DNA of 64,000 nucleotides from Trochalopteron elliotii (Eukaryota; Chordata; Aves; Passeriformes; Leiothrichidae). The notes beneath the pieces were generated by a model. That model saw only the letters and a program-made list of their open reading frames with translations, did no database searches and was not told the origin of the DNA. Every line of letters starts with the position of its first letter. The first letter of the stretch is position 1. Position numbers and translations under genes: made by a program. Of the stretch, positions 12,416 through 26,400 are shown in pieces. The stretch is from contig JANPWX010000026.1 in assembly GCA_024734555.1 (NCBI GenBank), forward strand, positions 3,525,695-3,589,694, in the 5' to 3' direction.

Positions 12416-15400
12416 TGCATAATTGGCTTGGCTTTGGATTTTTCATAACACTCAAAACGCCTGTTATGAACAAAGTAGAGGGGATGATAAGAGCCTGTAA
12501 ATATGTATAAATAGGAATGTCATATTCATTAGCTTGTTGATGATTTGAAAGTGCAATTGTGATAAACAATGTGCAAGCAGCAATACCGTTCAGAGCTCAT
12601 GAACTTGAATATTAATACTTCAATTTAACACTAATATGTGTGTGAAGTATTTTCCGACACAGCCTCTATTCTGTTCCACAGGCCAGGGGATGTTTCCTTC
12701 TAGTCATTTGTCTTATTCATGGAAGGTCTGTTACACACTTCCTAGAGCTCCTACAGCTTTCACCATTCTTCTAATATTTGTCTTGTACTTTCTGCTTTTT
12801 TTCAGCCATGCTGTGCATTAACCTTTCGTGCTTCTTCTTCTTGGACTTAAGCACCCTCAGGTATCATGTCATGCACCCCCACTTCCTAATAATTACACTT
12901 GAAAAGCATGGGGGACGTAAGCTACCCTGCTTCTTCTGATTTTCTAATCAAGGTCTACTAGTAGGGGACTCTGGCTTTGAAAAAGGCAAATATGCAGATT
13001 GAACCAAGCGAGGAAAAACAAAACTATCTTGGTGAAAATTTGAAAAGGGTTATATTTGCTTGGGGCTGTTCCACAATTTGAGACATCAGAAACATGAAGG
13101 CACTCATGAGTCTCCAGAGAGGTGTTTGTGAGAAGAGAAAGGACTGTCAGAGTGGCACCAAATTACTGAAAGGAAGTAGGTGGAGATGAGCACTGGCTGC
13201 TGACTGCTGTTAGTCTGTTCATGACTCGAATGTGGGCTTTTGCCATGGATTTTAAGCAACAGCCCAGATTTCTTTGATTTGAAGTCCTCCTGGTTATCTG
13301 AAGGCTCCCTTTTCCTCTCCCGAATAAATTCATCATAATTGGGTGCTGCCAGCATCCTTCTTTTCAGTCTGAAATGGTGTCCTCTCTCACTTTTGGCAGT
13401 GGCAATCCAAACAAGGCTGGAACTTTTTTGATAGTCAGAAGAGATATATTTTGGAGAGAAGTGCTGGATTATCCTTTGTTTTTCTTCATTTAACGTCTTT
13501 GGCTGCAAGGGTTGTTGTTTCCTGCCCTTGTTGAATGAAGAATTTTGTCATTTGCAGTGGCAGTTTCACTTTGGAGACAGAAATCTAGTTTAATCAGCAA
13601 GAACTTTGGACAAAAACTTCACAGTGCAAGCTAGGTTTGAGACATTGGTATAAAAATCACTGAAAAAAAAGTCCAAAAGTAAAAGCAGAAAAAGGAATTT
13701 TTTGCTGTGCTGTAGATCATGACAGATCCTCCTATGCTGTACTTTGTATTGGAAGGACGTCTTGTGTTATGAAGACATGAATAATACAAGGGGTTGCTTT
13801 TAGAGAACTAGAAATAATAGAAAAACAATCACATCACATTGGTCTTCCATGCTTTAGAAACTATGCAGTAAATACTCTAAACAATTAGGAAATCAACATT
13901 TTATTTGTTTTACATGACAATGCCCACAACAAAACGTGCCAGTTTCGGAACGTTGTTCAGAAAGTCACTTGAGGGAGGAATTCTGCCAATGATAGCTGCA
14001 TCAACAAACAGAAACAATAATACACAGGCTTGTACTACATAATTAGGATAATTTGCTTTGTTTCCTAATACACTGTTTCATTCTTATGGATTAATTGACA
14101 GGGCAAACATCCATTACATATAATTATTACTCAACCCTTATTAATCTGCATGTATCTTCTCAGTCTTCATCAAGTATGTAAATGTCTACCACAACCTCAC
14201 AGAAGGAGCTGCTAAACTGAGCCTTTCATAATCTCAAAATAATGTTATTTTCAACTTCCCTTCTATAGCTCCTCCATTCAGTTTTCTGGTGTACTCCATC
14301 ACCATCCTCCCTCTTTGTAAAGCAGTTGTCCTCTGCTTGACCTTCTGCTTCTATTTTGCTTCCTGCTTGTTGGTGCAGTGATTCACCACCCGGTCTAATC
14401 TCGGATTTACAACTGTGTTGATAGCACACAGTCAAGGAGATGAGGCAGTGAAAAGGACTGCCAGGGGAAATTAAATAAACTTGGAATTTATCCATCTTTA
14501 GAAAGTGGTGCAAAGTCCCCTAACCTCTATCACCCCAAGGAGTTTTTATGGCAATAGTTCCTCCTTCTATGTGCCCTCCTACCTCTCTTTGAAAAAAACT
14601 AAAAATAAATACAAGCAAAATAATGAAGTCAATAAACTTACCAGAAGAAGAAGGATACTCTGTGACATTAAGCAGAAATGGACACTCCAAGAAATAAGAG
14701 AAACTCATTAAACCCATTAAGGACTTCTGCAATTTAGAAGTCATATTACACAGAAAGTGCCTCCACAACATGATATGATGAGATGCAAAGAAAGGAGAGG
14801 TAGAGAGAGGGAGATGCATGTACATGAGATTTTAAAACAGACCCAAGGCAACTGGCAGCTAGAAGAAAAATTATCAAACCTTTCTGTAAATATTCTGGGC
14901 CTGCTAAAGTATTAGTGCAAATCAGTCATATTCCCTTGAATTTAATGGCATATTATTGACAACAGCTTAGTGTGATCCCATCTGCCCCTTTTGCTGTAAT
15001 TGGATGGCTAAGAAAATAAGGGGTTGTTCACCAATAAAATTAAACAAGAGCCATATTTTCTAGGAAAAGTTCTATGGGACAATGCAGTTGTCATTTCCCC
15101 GTGGGCATGTGTCCCATCTTCATTCAGCAAGCAAGTGGCATCTCAGTTTTTGCTCCTGCCAGTGCTTGATGTTGTCATGAGATTTAACCATAGGAAAAAG
15201 AAAGGCAAATTAGTGTCCTTTCAAAATTTCTGGTATGCACATACATGCAAGCCACTTTTGGCAAGATGCTGTACAATCTGCTTTTGGAACATCTCTAGGC
15301 TTTGCTAATAAGGCTTTGACTTCAAAAGTACCTGCACAGAATTTTCTTTCCTACCACATACTTACGCTTTATTTTTCCCTTGGTAAGTTGTGGCAAGAAG

Positions 15401-18029
15401 GTACAGCACCCAACAGAATTCTGGTTTGTTCCTCCTCCTTCCAAAATTTATATTTGGAACTTTATTAAGAAGACGGAATTGGTTTTACTTTTCAGCTTTC
15501 TAATTTTGATAGACTGGGGTGACTTAATGATCCTCAGCACCTGTGTGCGTCTCCTGTTATGGTTCAGTGCACTTCAGTGATACAAGTGCACATTAAAACT
15601 CAGTTATTCAGAGCTCCTGCGTCTCCCCTGAACACAAAATACTACCTGTATTTACGCTCTCCGCCCTCCCACAGAGAGATAAAGAGGCTTAATCTTCTCC
15701 TGGGCTCTGCATGATCTTCTTTTATCTCCTTAGCTGTGTTCCACATAATGAAAGTGACATCACAGGGTGGCTTTTTGCCTCTTCCCAAATTACTTTCAAA
15801 TTAATTAATGTCCTCAGTTTAGAATGTTTAGAAGGATTTTAATTTTTACTTGACAACTTTAGATTGCATACACACTTTTTCATCTTTTTCTTGGGATGTA
15901 TATTTTTAGATCAGTGACTTTTTGGATTTATGATTCATGCTGATTTAATTTTTTCCAGCTGGTCCATTTTCACTTAAGTTGATACAGATGTTCTGAAACA
16001 GATACTTTTGCCATCAAACCAATCATTATGCACCTATATTCCCAATTTTTTATTTAAAATAAATCGATTTTCTTCTCCTCTATTCTCTATTTTTTATTCC
16101 CAAAATGTCCATAGAAACCTTTCAGGACAAAAACCCAATATAAAAAAAAGCCCAAGCACCTGTACAACTAATGCTACCTGTCACAAAACAGGAGCTATTC
16201 CAAATCAAATAACGCTATTTAATTTATCGTGCAACTTTTAAGAATCAAGCACATAGTCTATTTATTATTGCAAGTAACTAAGATTTAATATTCTGTGCAT
16301 ATATCAGACCGCAAGGAGCTCTGCCAAAAATGTTATTATGTTTCCTTGGATTGTATTCTACACACATGGCTCTTAGATACACTCTAAAAAATATTAACAA
16401 GCAAATCCATCAGCAGCTGAGCATTCAAAAAGTAAATATCATAGCATGTTATCTGTCCTTTGAGGTGCAGATCTGAGCTTTTATTAGGTTTCTTTCACAT
16501 GTAGAGCGTGGGAGCAAAGAGCATTTTCATGCTTTTACTATTGAGCGTGTATCCTTTCTGCACTTTTATTTTGTCATGAGAAAAAAAGTCCATCTTCAGC
16601 CCTAGTTCCCTCCCTGAAATTCTCCTCTTCCCCGCCAAAACCTACAAAGGCACACAGACTCACAGTTCGCAAATTTGACTCACCTTTAACTTTTGGAGAA
16701 GCGATTCCATATTACTTCTGTACTCAGAAAGTCACCACTTTATTCTTGTATTTTCTCCATTAAAAAGAGAATCATAAATAGTACCCTGGAAAAAAAAAAT
16801 AAACAAAACTGTAGCAGAGCTCTGTTTTTTTTTTTCCCTAGGCTCTTACTTTCAAACCATGAAGTCTCTCAGTTCAAGTACAAAGACAACATCAAACTTC
16901 CCAATCATATTACATGCAAAATGTTAGGAGAGGAGAAAAGCAGCTGAGGAAGTTTTTAAACTTTGATCCCCCAGTGCCTTCTTAGTGTAATCTGCAGCAA
17001 GAAGAAAAATCTGTAAAGATTCAAGTGAAATACCAGACATAAAAAGGCATGGGTAATGTTGATATAAACAGATCTTGGAAACTGGCACTTAAATGTGCTT
17101 TAAACATTTCTGTTTGCAATTCTATTAACAGTATCCTATATACTAGACTTCTTTTATTTTATGATGTTCTCTCAAGTGAGTGCAATGTTCGTAAAGGTTT
17201 TCTGTTTCTCATAAACTGTTCATGTCTGACATGCCTATATTTGTCTATTACTTATTCTATGTGAACCATAAACCCAACAAGAAGATTAAAGTACAGACAC
17301 CCGTTGCAGTCATGACATAAATTGTGTATCTTTCTGGAGGACAATGGTATTAAAGACTTTTACTGCAAAGAGCCATAGATGTTGAGCTCATAGGGCTGAG
17401 CCTAAATATACAAAGAAGTGTTGATTGTATTTTCTAGAAAATTATTTTAAGAATGTCTAAGGAGCTGGTTAAATAGATCAAAAAGCAACCAGTAACCTCA
17501 GTACAGAGAAAATAGAGATGCATTCTTCTGGGGAGCAGAATCTGCCCCTCTTATTTGACTGACCACATGCTATAAACAGTGAGCATTCAATATTAATCTT
17601 TTGCTAACCATCTACAATATGATTTTTTTGGGGGAAAAAAAATCAAATCATTTCAAATAATGCAGGAAACAGAGTTGGTTTGCAACAAACTTATCCACAA
17701 AAAAAGAACTACAACTGCAAAAATCTGTCAGGCCCCACTGCCCTGTCATCCTTGTTCATGTCAGTCTTCATCTCTTACACAGATTTTCTGCTCACATTCA
17801 TGGGATAACCTTCAAAGTGAACAGACAATAGAAATGGCCTTATTTTTTAGCAGAACAAAAGATTTAGTGGAGCAAAAGGATTGCTACAACAAAATCATCT
17901 TTTGTTGTAGCAGTAATACTTGCTTCTGTCTTCAATTTTGAGCTCATACTCCTCTGCATCACAAATAGGCATAATGTAATTAATGCTATCATATTCATGT
18001 AAAATCAAAATGGGTAGCATAATGCAACA
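12416..18029. other. intergenic DNA
   Basis: Nothing supported beyond the unassigned minus-strand frame at 13.1-13.5 kb. Short frames elsewhere have the composition of random AT-rich sequence. Confidence 0.65.
13104..13508 (-). other. unassigned hydrophilic ORF, possibly a retrocopy or exon fragment
   Basis: An open frame of 134 codons (about 150 from the previous stop), the longest outside MAP9, CR1 and low-complexity sequence. The first two thirds are charged and protein-like (RLKRRMLAAPNYDEF, IRERKREPSDNQEDFKSKKS). The last 35 residues turn hydrophobic and look like chance read-through. There is no ATG at the start of the frame, no good donor near the change of composition, and no recognised domain. 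Not called as a gene. Confidence 0.25.
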
Positions 18030-18155
18030 ACTAAGATTAGAAGGGACTCCCAGAAGCTACATAGCTTCTCAAAAAAGCTTCTCAAACAGCTGCTCAAAAA
18101 AGGATACAGCATCCAATTCAGGCCAGCTTGATGTTACATCAGATTGAAATAGAAA
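18030..18155 (-). mobile_element. diverged CR1 LINE 3' fragment
   Basis: GATTAGAAGGGACTCCCAGA, then CAGCTGCTCAAAAAAGGATA, then CAGGCCAGCTTGATGTTACA. These align in order with the complement of a CR1 tail (GGAAGGGACCTC, CTGCTCAAAGCAGG, GCCAACTTTGAAGTTAGATC). The match is old and imperfect, with short local duplications of AGCTTCTCAAA. Confidence 0.6.
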
Positions 18156-19599
18156 ATATATCACAATCATGATTGTCCTCTAATACTTTAAAGTTATATC
18201 AAGTACTAAACACTTGTTAACAAATACCTCCTAAAGCACACAAGAGTTTACCTGAATGATTCTGAGTTTTTCAGCTAGCTTTTATCATCTTTTTTAAGAT
18301 CAATTAACCACTGTCCCTTCTCATAGAGGACAGATTATATTTAATATTAGTCCCCAACTGTTAACACTTAAAAACTCCCAAAGTTTGACTGCTGAATGTG
18401 CTCAAGAGGGTTCCAGTATGGACAAGGCCAAGCAGCTTAACAAAAGCATTGACTAATACAAGACAAGATTTCAAAGCTTTGTGTAAACACAAGGGCAACG
18501 TCTAGGACTCTTAGCACTGAACTTTCAGGCTCCATGTGCTTGAAAAATCCTAGAGACTTGCCAGAATTTCAGGAGTAAAATGAAACTAAAACCTGGGAGT
18601 AGGATGAAAATAAAAACAAATGGAGATATTCCCTGTGCAAATGTAGCATCATAATAGTAATAGCAGCCTGATACCCATGTTGATTGGAGCTGTATTTTGT
18701 GTATAGCTTATAAGAAAGATGGAACTCTAAAAATTAGGGAATTACAGTAAAACACATCAGCTAATAAAGAAGTGGTTACAGCATTAGTATAAATGGCCCA
18801 GGATGACTGTTGGTGAAACAACTAACATGAAAAACTTTCTAATACAACATTTTAAAGATGGTAATACAGCCACCACTTGATATTTGTAGTGATATTCTCA
18901 GTTTATATGTATTTTATTAACTGAGAATTGATGCTTTGTGAATTGTAAGAGAGATTATTCTGATTTCATCAACCAGAATGCCAGAAAATCTTAGCTGGAA
19001 ACTGAATTCTGCTGTGCCAGATCACTCCCAATTAATTAATCAGTAGCCCTACAATTAATGATTCTAATTAACAGACTAGGCTACAGAGGGATTGCTGCCT
19101 TATCAGCCATTTATGCAATTGTTTGCTGGACATCGAGGAAAAGGGCTCTGCAGGTTTGCTGCAGGTCCCCAGCACAGACAGACAGTAGAAGGTGACACAC
19201 TGAGCGCAACACAGCCTTCTCCTCCCTGCAGTATCTCCGAGGTAGAGTGAAAACTCCTGGGAGAACTAGAGTGCAGCAGGTGGGCTTTCCTGAAACAGCT
19301 GGAATAGTCTTCCCTAGCTAGTCTCAGGCTGGGACACCAACGCCTTACTGATTGCTACTGCTTAATTGCAGAATGATGAAAAGCAGTCTGGGTGACTGGT
19401 GTTTGCAAGTGATAGCATTTAGCTCTTAGAGGAGGACTTAGGGTAGGATGACAATCTTCTCCTTCACCTGAAGTTTCAAAGGTTGTTTCACCAGAATGAA
19501 TGATAGAGCAAAACTGAGTCATACATCTTTAACTCTTTAGTACTCAGAGTAGACAAAATGTTTGCATGTTTGCAATGAGCAAAAAACCAGACATATAAA

Positions 19600-19662
19600 C
19601 TAAAACCCACAAAAAACCCCAAACCATCAAAAACCAAAAACCAAAACAAACCCCACAAACTA
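19600..19662. repeat. A/C-rich low-complexity tract
   Basis: AAACCCACAAAAAACCCCAA, AAAACCAAAAACCAAAACAA: almost only A and C for about 60 bases. Confidence 0.8.
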
Positions 19663-22600
19663 AAAGAGTTTCCAGTGGCTAAAAATAAAAAATCAGCATT
19701 TGTCACAAGTGTGGTTTAGTGATTTGCATCTGAGCAGGGATCAGAAATGCTCAGTAAGGATCTCATTGCCATTAGAGCTTTACCTCACTGCATTCCATGT
19801 GAGAAGGTTTAGATGCTATAATTCTTGGATTAAAGCAAAATGTGTAAGGACAGATCACAACAGAGGAAGATAAAAATGGAATGGTCTATATCTGGAGTAA
19901 GTAGACGAATTTATGTCTGGAAAAAACTCATTTCTGTTTCTCATGCTCATATGTGTCTTCTATTTCAATTCTGTTTGTGGTTACATTGAAATAAAAACCT
20001 TTATAGGAAAAATTTCAAAAGGATTTGACAAAGAAAGGTATTGATTTTTGCATCCTGAGTTTTCAGTCCTGTTTGGGATCTTTTCCTTCTGTTTGCAACT
20101 AGTTTGCTAGATAGCTGCTGAAATGTATTTTAAACATTGAAATACTAAAATGAACTTCCAGAGGTAGCAGACAATTAATGGGAAATGTGCTTAAGTCACA
20201 GTGTATTTAATAATAATTTTAAGGGCTAAACTTTCTCTAGCTCTTTGTGGGTAGTCAGCAAGAAGTGTTTCTGTTCTCCTAAACTTCCACAGCGACTTGC
20301 TCCCTTCCTATTGTCAGTGGACTCAGTGTATACAGCAACATCCAAAAGACTGGTGTGACGTTACAGGCTAAGAGTCACTCTACACACAGATCATTAGCAC
20401 AAGAATCCACTGAGGGCTACTAATATAAATAGAAAGCTGTTACTCATAACTCAGGAACCTTCTCAGCAACACACAAATACAGGGTGAGAAAACTGCCCAC
20501 AGAAATACCACGATAGGCTTGCCATGCTCTTTTGGTGTTGACATGGGACATTGAAGTAGACAGACCTTTGATATAGAAATGGTTAATCATAATTTTTTTT
20601 ACCTCAACTGTAACAAATGACATGGACAGTGGAGAAAACTGTTCAACTGGTGAAATATTAAAATTCACAGGAGTATCTGGATCACAACTTATGTCTGTAG
20701 TCCCTTGTTACCCACATAAGTCCACAATAAAAACCAAAATGGAAAATCAGACCAAGACCCAATATTAAGTTCTGCCAGTATAAACAGAATGGAATTAAAC
20801 AAAACTTTTATTGTTAAAGAGATAGAATAAGTGGTTCCATTCCTCACACTCTAAATCCAGAAAGACAGTTGTTTTGCCTCTGAGGTTGTTTTTAAAGAAT
20901 GATGTATTCCTTCCTTCAAATCCATGTGTGTATTTTTAAAGAAGACCATTCTGCAAAGCAATACAAGTTATGAATATACTGCACAGCAATCTTGTGTGAC
21001 AGGTGGACAGAAAGTCAATTAATAAAAAATTCACCTTTAAGATTTGAGAAGCGTTGTTGTGTATGTATGTGTGTGTTTCAATAATGAAAGGGTTGTAAAG
21101 TGTGCTGAGGGACTTGATTTTTAAAACAAAATACAAATTTAAAACTTGTCACGAAATTGGAAAGGCAGCAGCATCTAATCAAATGTGTCTGATTAATTCT
21201 ACAAAGGTGTGACTTCTTTAATCTCTCTAAAGTTCAGTTCCCGGGAGAAAAGCCAAGCTTAATAAAAAGAGAAGGACATTGCTGGTTGAAAGATCTAAAA
21301 CCCTGCATGGAAGAAGAAGGCAACAGTGGAAACATCTGTATGTAACGGTAAGTGATCTGTTCTTAGGTTCACATGATCTCAGTAATATGCTCTGACATCC
21401 TGCGGCATAGAGGCAGACACCTAAATTTGCCAAAAGGCAGTAAGACTTTGGCAAATTCAGACTTCTCAGACTTTGCTGATTAGTAAAAACAGTGCTATTG
21501 TTTAATACAGGTAAAGTTCAAGATGCATCGGCTGCACCTTGTCATCTGGAGGAAAAGCAGTTCTGGTCCATCATTTCAGTTCAGAACAAAAAACACTGAA
21601 GCAATTATGACTTGCATAAACTTGGGTTCTCTGTGGATCACAGTCAATTACCAGTAATGTGATAGTCAGCAGTGAAAATGTACTTATCAGAATATTTCTT
21701 TAATTAAAGGCTGAGAAATTGATTAAATAACCCCTCCATTTTGTTTTAAGAGCTAACCACCTCCAAAATTTTTGTTTTTTCTAAATCACTCAGAAAAATT
21801 ACTTAGTGGCTTTTTCTAGTAACTGGGATCTCTGCTGTCTGGAGGTAACTTGGGAGACACTCTGTTATCGTGGTTAATGAAGAAAGGAATGTTTACTTAG
21901 ACCCTGGGTATGTTTTTATAGCAACTGTGTAAACCTGAGTGGTCCCTTTCATGTGCAGGACCAAGACTTTACAATTCAGTTCCTTTCTCAATCTGATTAC
22001 CATCTCTAACCTAGAAAAGTACTATACTTTGTTAAAAGACTTCATCTCAGATTCTGACAGAATTTTCACTTAGGTATTTGATAAAAAAATTAAGAACAAC
22101 AGGGTCCACATAATTCAGACTTGATTATCATCAGCCTAAGACAGCACTTATATCTGACCTTTGACTAGCATATATATTCCACCAGTCCTGCTTAATAGGC
22201 TGTACATTTTGCCATCACCTCCATATAGAGACCATGGACATCACAAGGACCTTTAGCACACCATTATATCTTTTCTCACTCCATGAAAAAGAGGAGAAAG
22301 AATCTGTATATCTGAAACTTGGTTTCTAAGTACACATCTCTACCCTTGAAAAATATGCTCTGCCTTAGCAAATCTTACTAAGTAAGTGAGAGATGCTAAG
22401 TAATAAAGGGTGTAGGAGAAAAATTAAATTTAAAGGGACTTAAGTATTAAATCTGACACATTTGGATGATTCCCCATGGAACATCCAAAATGTTGTTTTT
22501 TGTCCCGTGTGAAAGGAAAGCCAAAGTTAATTATAGAACATAGCACTGGGCAAGCAAATAAATCAAGCTTTGCACTGCTGAATTCTCACATCTGCAAATT

Positions 22601-22997
22601 AACAGCTATGGGTCTGTTAGTGTAGACTCTTCTGTTAAAAACAAAATTATACCAAATGTTATAGTTGTTTATCTTAGGATAAGTAGGTAAAATAAAAAAG
22701 TATCAGTTTCAGAAAAATTAACAGCCATGGGGCTAAATCACCACACACAGAAGTGTGTATCAGAATGAGAGCATTAGCTCAATATGTAATACTGCAAAAG
22801 CCCACTCACAGTATCTGTGCAAAACCAGCATATACAGCATGATACAGCAGCATAGTAGTGCTGCAAGTATAATTTCTGTTGGAGAGGCTGGTGTATGCAT
22901 TGTATCCTGTATCTTCTATGTGTAATATAATGGGCATTTGGTAACCTATAGACATAGGAATCTTACAAAAAATAATATATAACTATATACATGATTA

Positions 22998-23044
22998 TGT
23001 ATATGTGTGTGTTTGTGTGTGTGTGTGTGTGTATGAGAGAGAGA
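22998..23044. repeat. (TG)n microsatellite with (GA)n flank
   Basis: (GT)n with a single TTT interruption from about 23004 to 23032, then TATGAGAGAGAGA. Immediately upstream of the LTR candidate. Confidence 0.95.
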
Positions 23045-23199
23045 AACAGAGGGAAAAACATGCAAACAATCTTCCAAAGAGAAACTTCTCCAGAAGATAA
23101 CACTAAAATTTCCATGAACAGAAGCTATGACAAAAGCCTATAGACCCAATGCACACCGAAGAACCTGTAGCATAGAAATGGTTCAGTCACTTCTGTGAT

Positions 23200-23785
23200 A
23201 GATATGATTATAAATTCGTGCAATTAAACGTAGTAAATGTAGTAGATGACAGAATGTATATTTTTGTAACCCTGTGAATGTAAGACTAACCTTGATTCCT
23301 GGAATGGGACAGGCATTTTCCAAATACTGAGACATGCTTTGTGTACGAATTAACATCTTGATTTAGCTCCTTGAGCTAATCAGATCTTGGGCATCTGGAC
23401 CATCAACCCACCATCAACCCATCGATATCCATTTCGAGGGTGGACCCTGAATTTGAAGACATCATCATCCCAAAAGAGGATTCCCAGAAAATCCTTTCAG
23501 TTGTGGCCCAGTACCGGGAAACCTGTTCAGGATTCATCATCAAGTGAAAAGACTGGGTTTGAATACAATACCTCTGCTGCCGGGAGGCACAAAATACAGT
23601 ATAAGAACCCGGACTCAACTACCAGCAAATCGTGGAACAGTGCGAGATAGCAGCCCTGCTGTCGGTCGTCTGTCTCACCCAACATTCGAATGTTGTTTCC
23701 CGTGGCTGTCCCAGATAGATTTAAAATGGAAAAATAAAATTTATTCTTTCTATCCGATTGGCTAGTTGATCATTTATAACACTTC
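23200..23785 (+). mobile_element. candidate solo LTR of an endogenous retrovirus
   Basis: A discrete segment of higher GC and CpG content in AT-rich surroundings, organised like an LTR: a U3-like stretch; TATAAG at 23600-23605; then GGACTCAACT and GTCTCACCC; an AATAAA at 23733-23738, about 130 bases after the TATA; and a short AT-rich tail. No gag, pol or env-like reading frame lies next to it, so it would be a solo LTR. I could not fix TG/CA ends or a target-site duplication, so the boundaries are approximate. It could instead be a CpG-containing regulatory element or a fragment of another repeat. Confidence 0.45.
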
Positions 23786-26221
23786 CACATGTGCAAGCCA
23801 GACTGATTGAACATTCACATTGAAAGATTAGTTTAACAATCACAGTGGTCACTAGCTTGTATGGTTTATCCACTTGGAAAAATGGGTGTCACTCCAAATT
23901 TCTTCTGTTGGCCAGCAGTAAGCACGTTGAGGCAGAAATGAAAAAAAAAAACCACTACAACAACAAAGAAACATCCCATCTGTGTGGAGTGTTTCTGAGG
24001 CTAAGTACTGTACTAGACAGTTGATATTTAAATGTTTATCACAGGATTCTGCTGCAAGTTTCATTAAGGCAGGTACTATTTACTTGCTGCTACTTCACTT
24101 GGGGGTTTGTAAGAATCACTCATTCATGGCAACACTTTGCACAAGGGAAATCCTCTATAATGACACCAGCACTATTATTATGGGGAGAGAAAGCACCATC
24201 TGAAAATAAAATCGGGACCAGCTTTTCTTTCCCCACTTTGAAGATGGGAAATTCACATCTAATTTTAACTCTACTTTGTTGTTTAGCTTTGTTTCTCTCT
24301 ATTTGGCTATTATCTCCCCAGAGTAAGTAGGGTGGCATCATAACTTTGAGGTAGGATTCTCATTACAAGGCACTGCAGGATTACCCCAGCGTTATTCAAA
24401 CTAATGCACTTAGCCTCAGTTCAAAAGAACTAAACACAACCACCCCATTCTCCCACTTGCAATCATACTCAGGTGCTTTAGTCCATTGATTTATAGGTTT
24501 AAGTACCTTTCTGGATTTTTTTTTTCCTACATGTTTCATTTGACTGCAGCACAGAGTAGCTTTCTCTAGACAGCCGGTTTCTCATTTAGCAGAGGTCAGC
24601 CGTAAATGCATATGCAGAATCAACAGGATTTGTACAACAGGCAGGAAAGTCTCCCAGCCCAGATTCCATCAGTGTTTTTATCCGTATTAGGTAAGATTAA
24701 AGCCAGCTACGATAGCATGCAGAGGAGGTGCTGAATTGTGCAAGGGCACCGTTTAACTCCTTTGTGGAGGCTCACTTAGCACCTCTCTGTGCTCACTTAA
24801 CAATTTTGCTGTGCTAAATCCAGACCTGGCTAAATCCATTCATTACACAGCACTAAGGCACAGATAAAAGACAGGAGCTCAATAACAGAAGAGTGTTCTC
24901 ACTGAGATAATGCAGCAGTAAAGAATTAGAAAAACACTCAGAATTGCTCCTTCACAGATCATTATAGTCCTGCTGCTAATACAAGTGGTGCAGAATTAGG
25001 CCAACAGTGAACATCTCAAGTGAATATCACACTGTGTGAATACCCACTGAATATCTTGAGTGCATGGATTAGCATATATGAAAGCCACTGCCTGCTATGG
25101 CACTGAATCCAGTTTGCTTAAGCATGTATAATGGACAGTGTATCGCTGGAGACTTTTCCCTTTTTTTTTATCCCAATGACCTGAACACTGACTGGATTAC
25201 ATCAAAAAGATGAAAAGTCCCAGGACTTTTATAAGGGCATCCTTCCAGCAGCAGATCACACAAATTATTACAAGAAGAATATAGACTGGTTTTGGTATAT
25301 TCCCACTTGATTTCCAAGGATCCCTTTGTGATTTTAAGGAGAAAATAATGAGAAACGAAACTAAGTAGGTAATCCTAGAGAAAATCCCACTAGATCTATA
25401 CTAGGTACTCCTATGCAGTAAACCATCAGCATCTGTCAGTGTGAAGTGAACTGTGCTTCTTATTAGCAGTGAGTGGATGAGTTGCATGGTGTTTCCCTAG
25501 ATGATTTGGATATACAGTTGACATATTTTACACGACTTATGGGGTAGATAGCCGTGTGTTTGAAAAAAACCCAACCAAACAGAAGAGAAAAGGAGGCAAC
25601 AATCACATCTAAGGAAAGCAAGGCACAATCCATTCACATCAATTTGCTGTAATGTAAATGGGTCTCTCACATCATTAGCAAAAAGAGTTTTTATGAAACA
25701 TTTCAACTTTGAAACACTGCATAAAAAGATCAGCATGTGATCACTCTCTTATCTGCTTTCCATTATTCATCTACACATAAAAAAATGTTTTGATACAAGA
25801 CAAAATGCAGTTCCCAGCTGTATTTTGTCATGAAATGGCTTTCATAGCTCACAGCTCTATTATCAGGAAAAGATTCTCAGCAGCTGGGTAAATACATTTT
25901 GCTTTGTTGATGCTGACTGTTAATTTTGCATCTAAAGCTTGGCAATGTTATAGAACTATAAAGCTTCAGAAAATGCCATTGATGGGAAGTGCAGTTGCTG
26001 TGCTATGGATAATTCATAGGCAATAGATGAAAAGGATCATGCTGGTTCCTCTTATGAAGTATTCCTGTTTTCAACATAGACAGTGACTAAGAAGACAGGT
26101 AGGCCCTCAAGTGCTCAGGTAGATTTTGTAGTATGAACATGTGTGCACATATGTATGGGCTGCTTGTGAGGTTGCAAGTAATTTTTAAACACCTTGATTT
26201 AAATAGTAAGTTTTAACTTCA

Positions 26222-26400
26222 AGAAAGGGTTGCCTGGAGAAGTTGGGAAAGCTCCACACCCAGAAGTGCTCAAGGCTGGGTTGGATGGGCCTTTGAGTTG
26301 CCTAGTGGAAGATGTCCTTGCTCACAGACAGGGCATTGGAACGAGGTGATCTTTCAGGTCCTTTCCAATCCAAATCATTCCAGCATTCTGTGATTCAGCA
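26222..26400 (+). mobile_element. CR1 LINE 3' end
   Basis: Reads GGTTGCCTGGAGAAGTTGGG, AGTGCTCAAGGCTGGGTTGG, TGGGCCTTTGAGTTGCCTAG and finishes CCAGCATTCTGTGATTC, the CR1 3' terminus with its octamer. Severely 5'-truncated. Confidence 0.92.

Larger units (their letters stand above)
18156..23199. other. intergenic DNA
   Basis: No gene recognised. Holds the A/C tract at 19.6 kb and the TG microsatellite at 23.0 kb. Confidence 0.65.
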
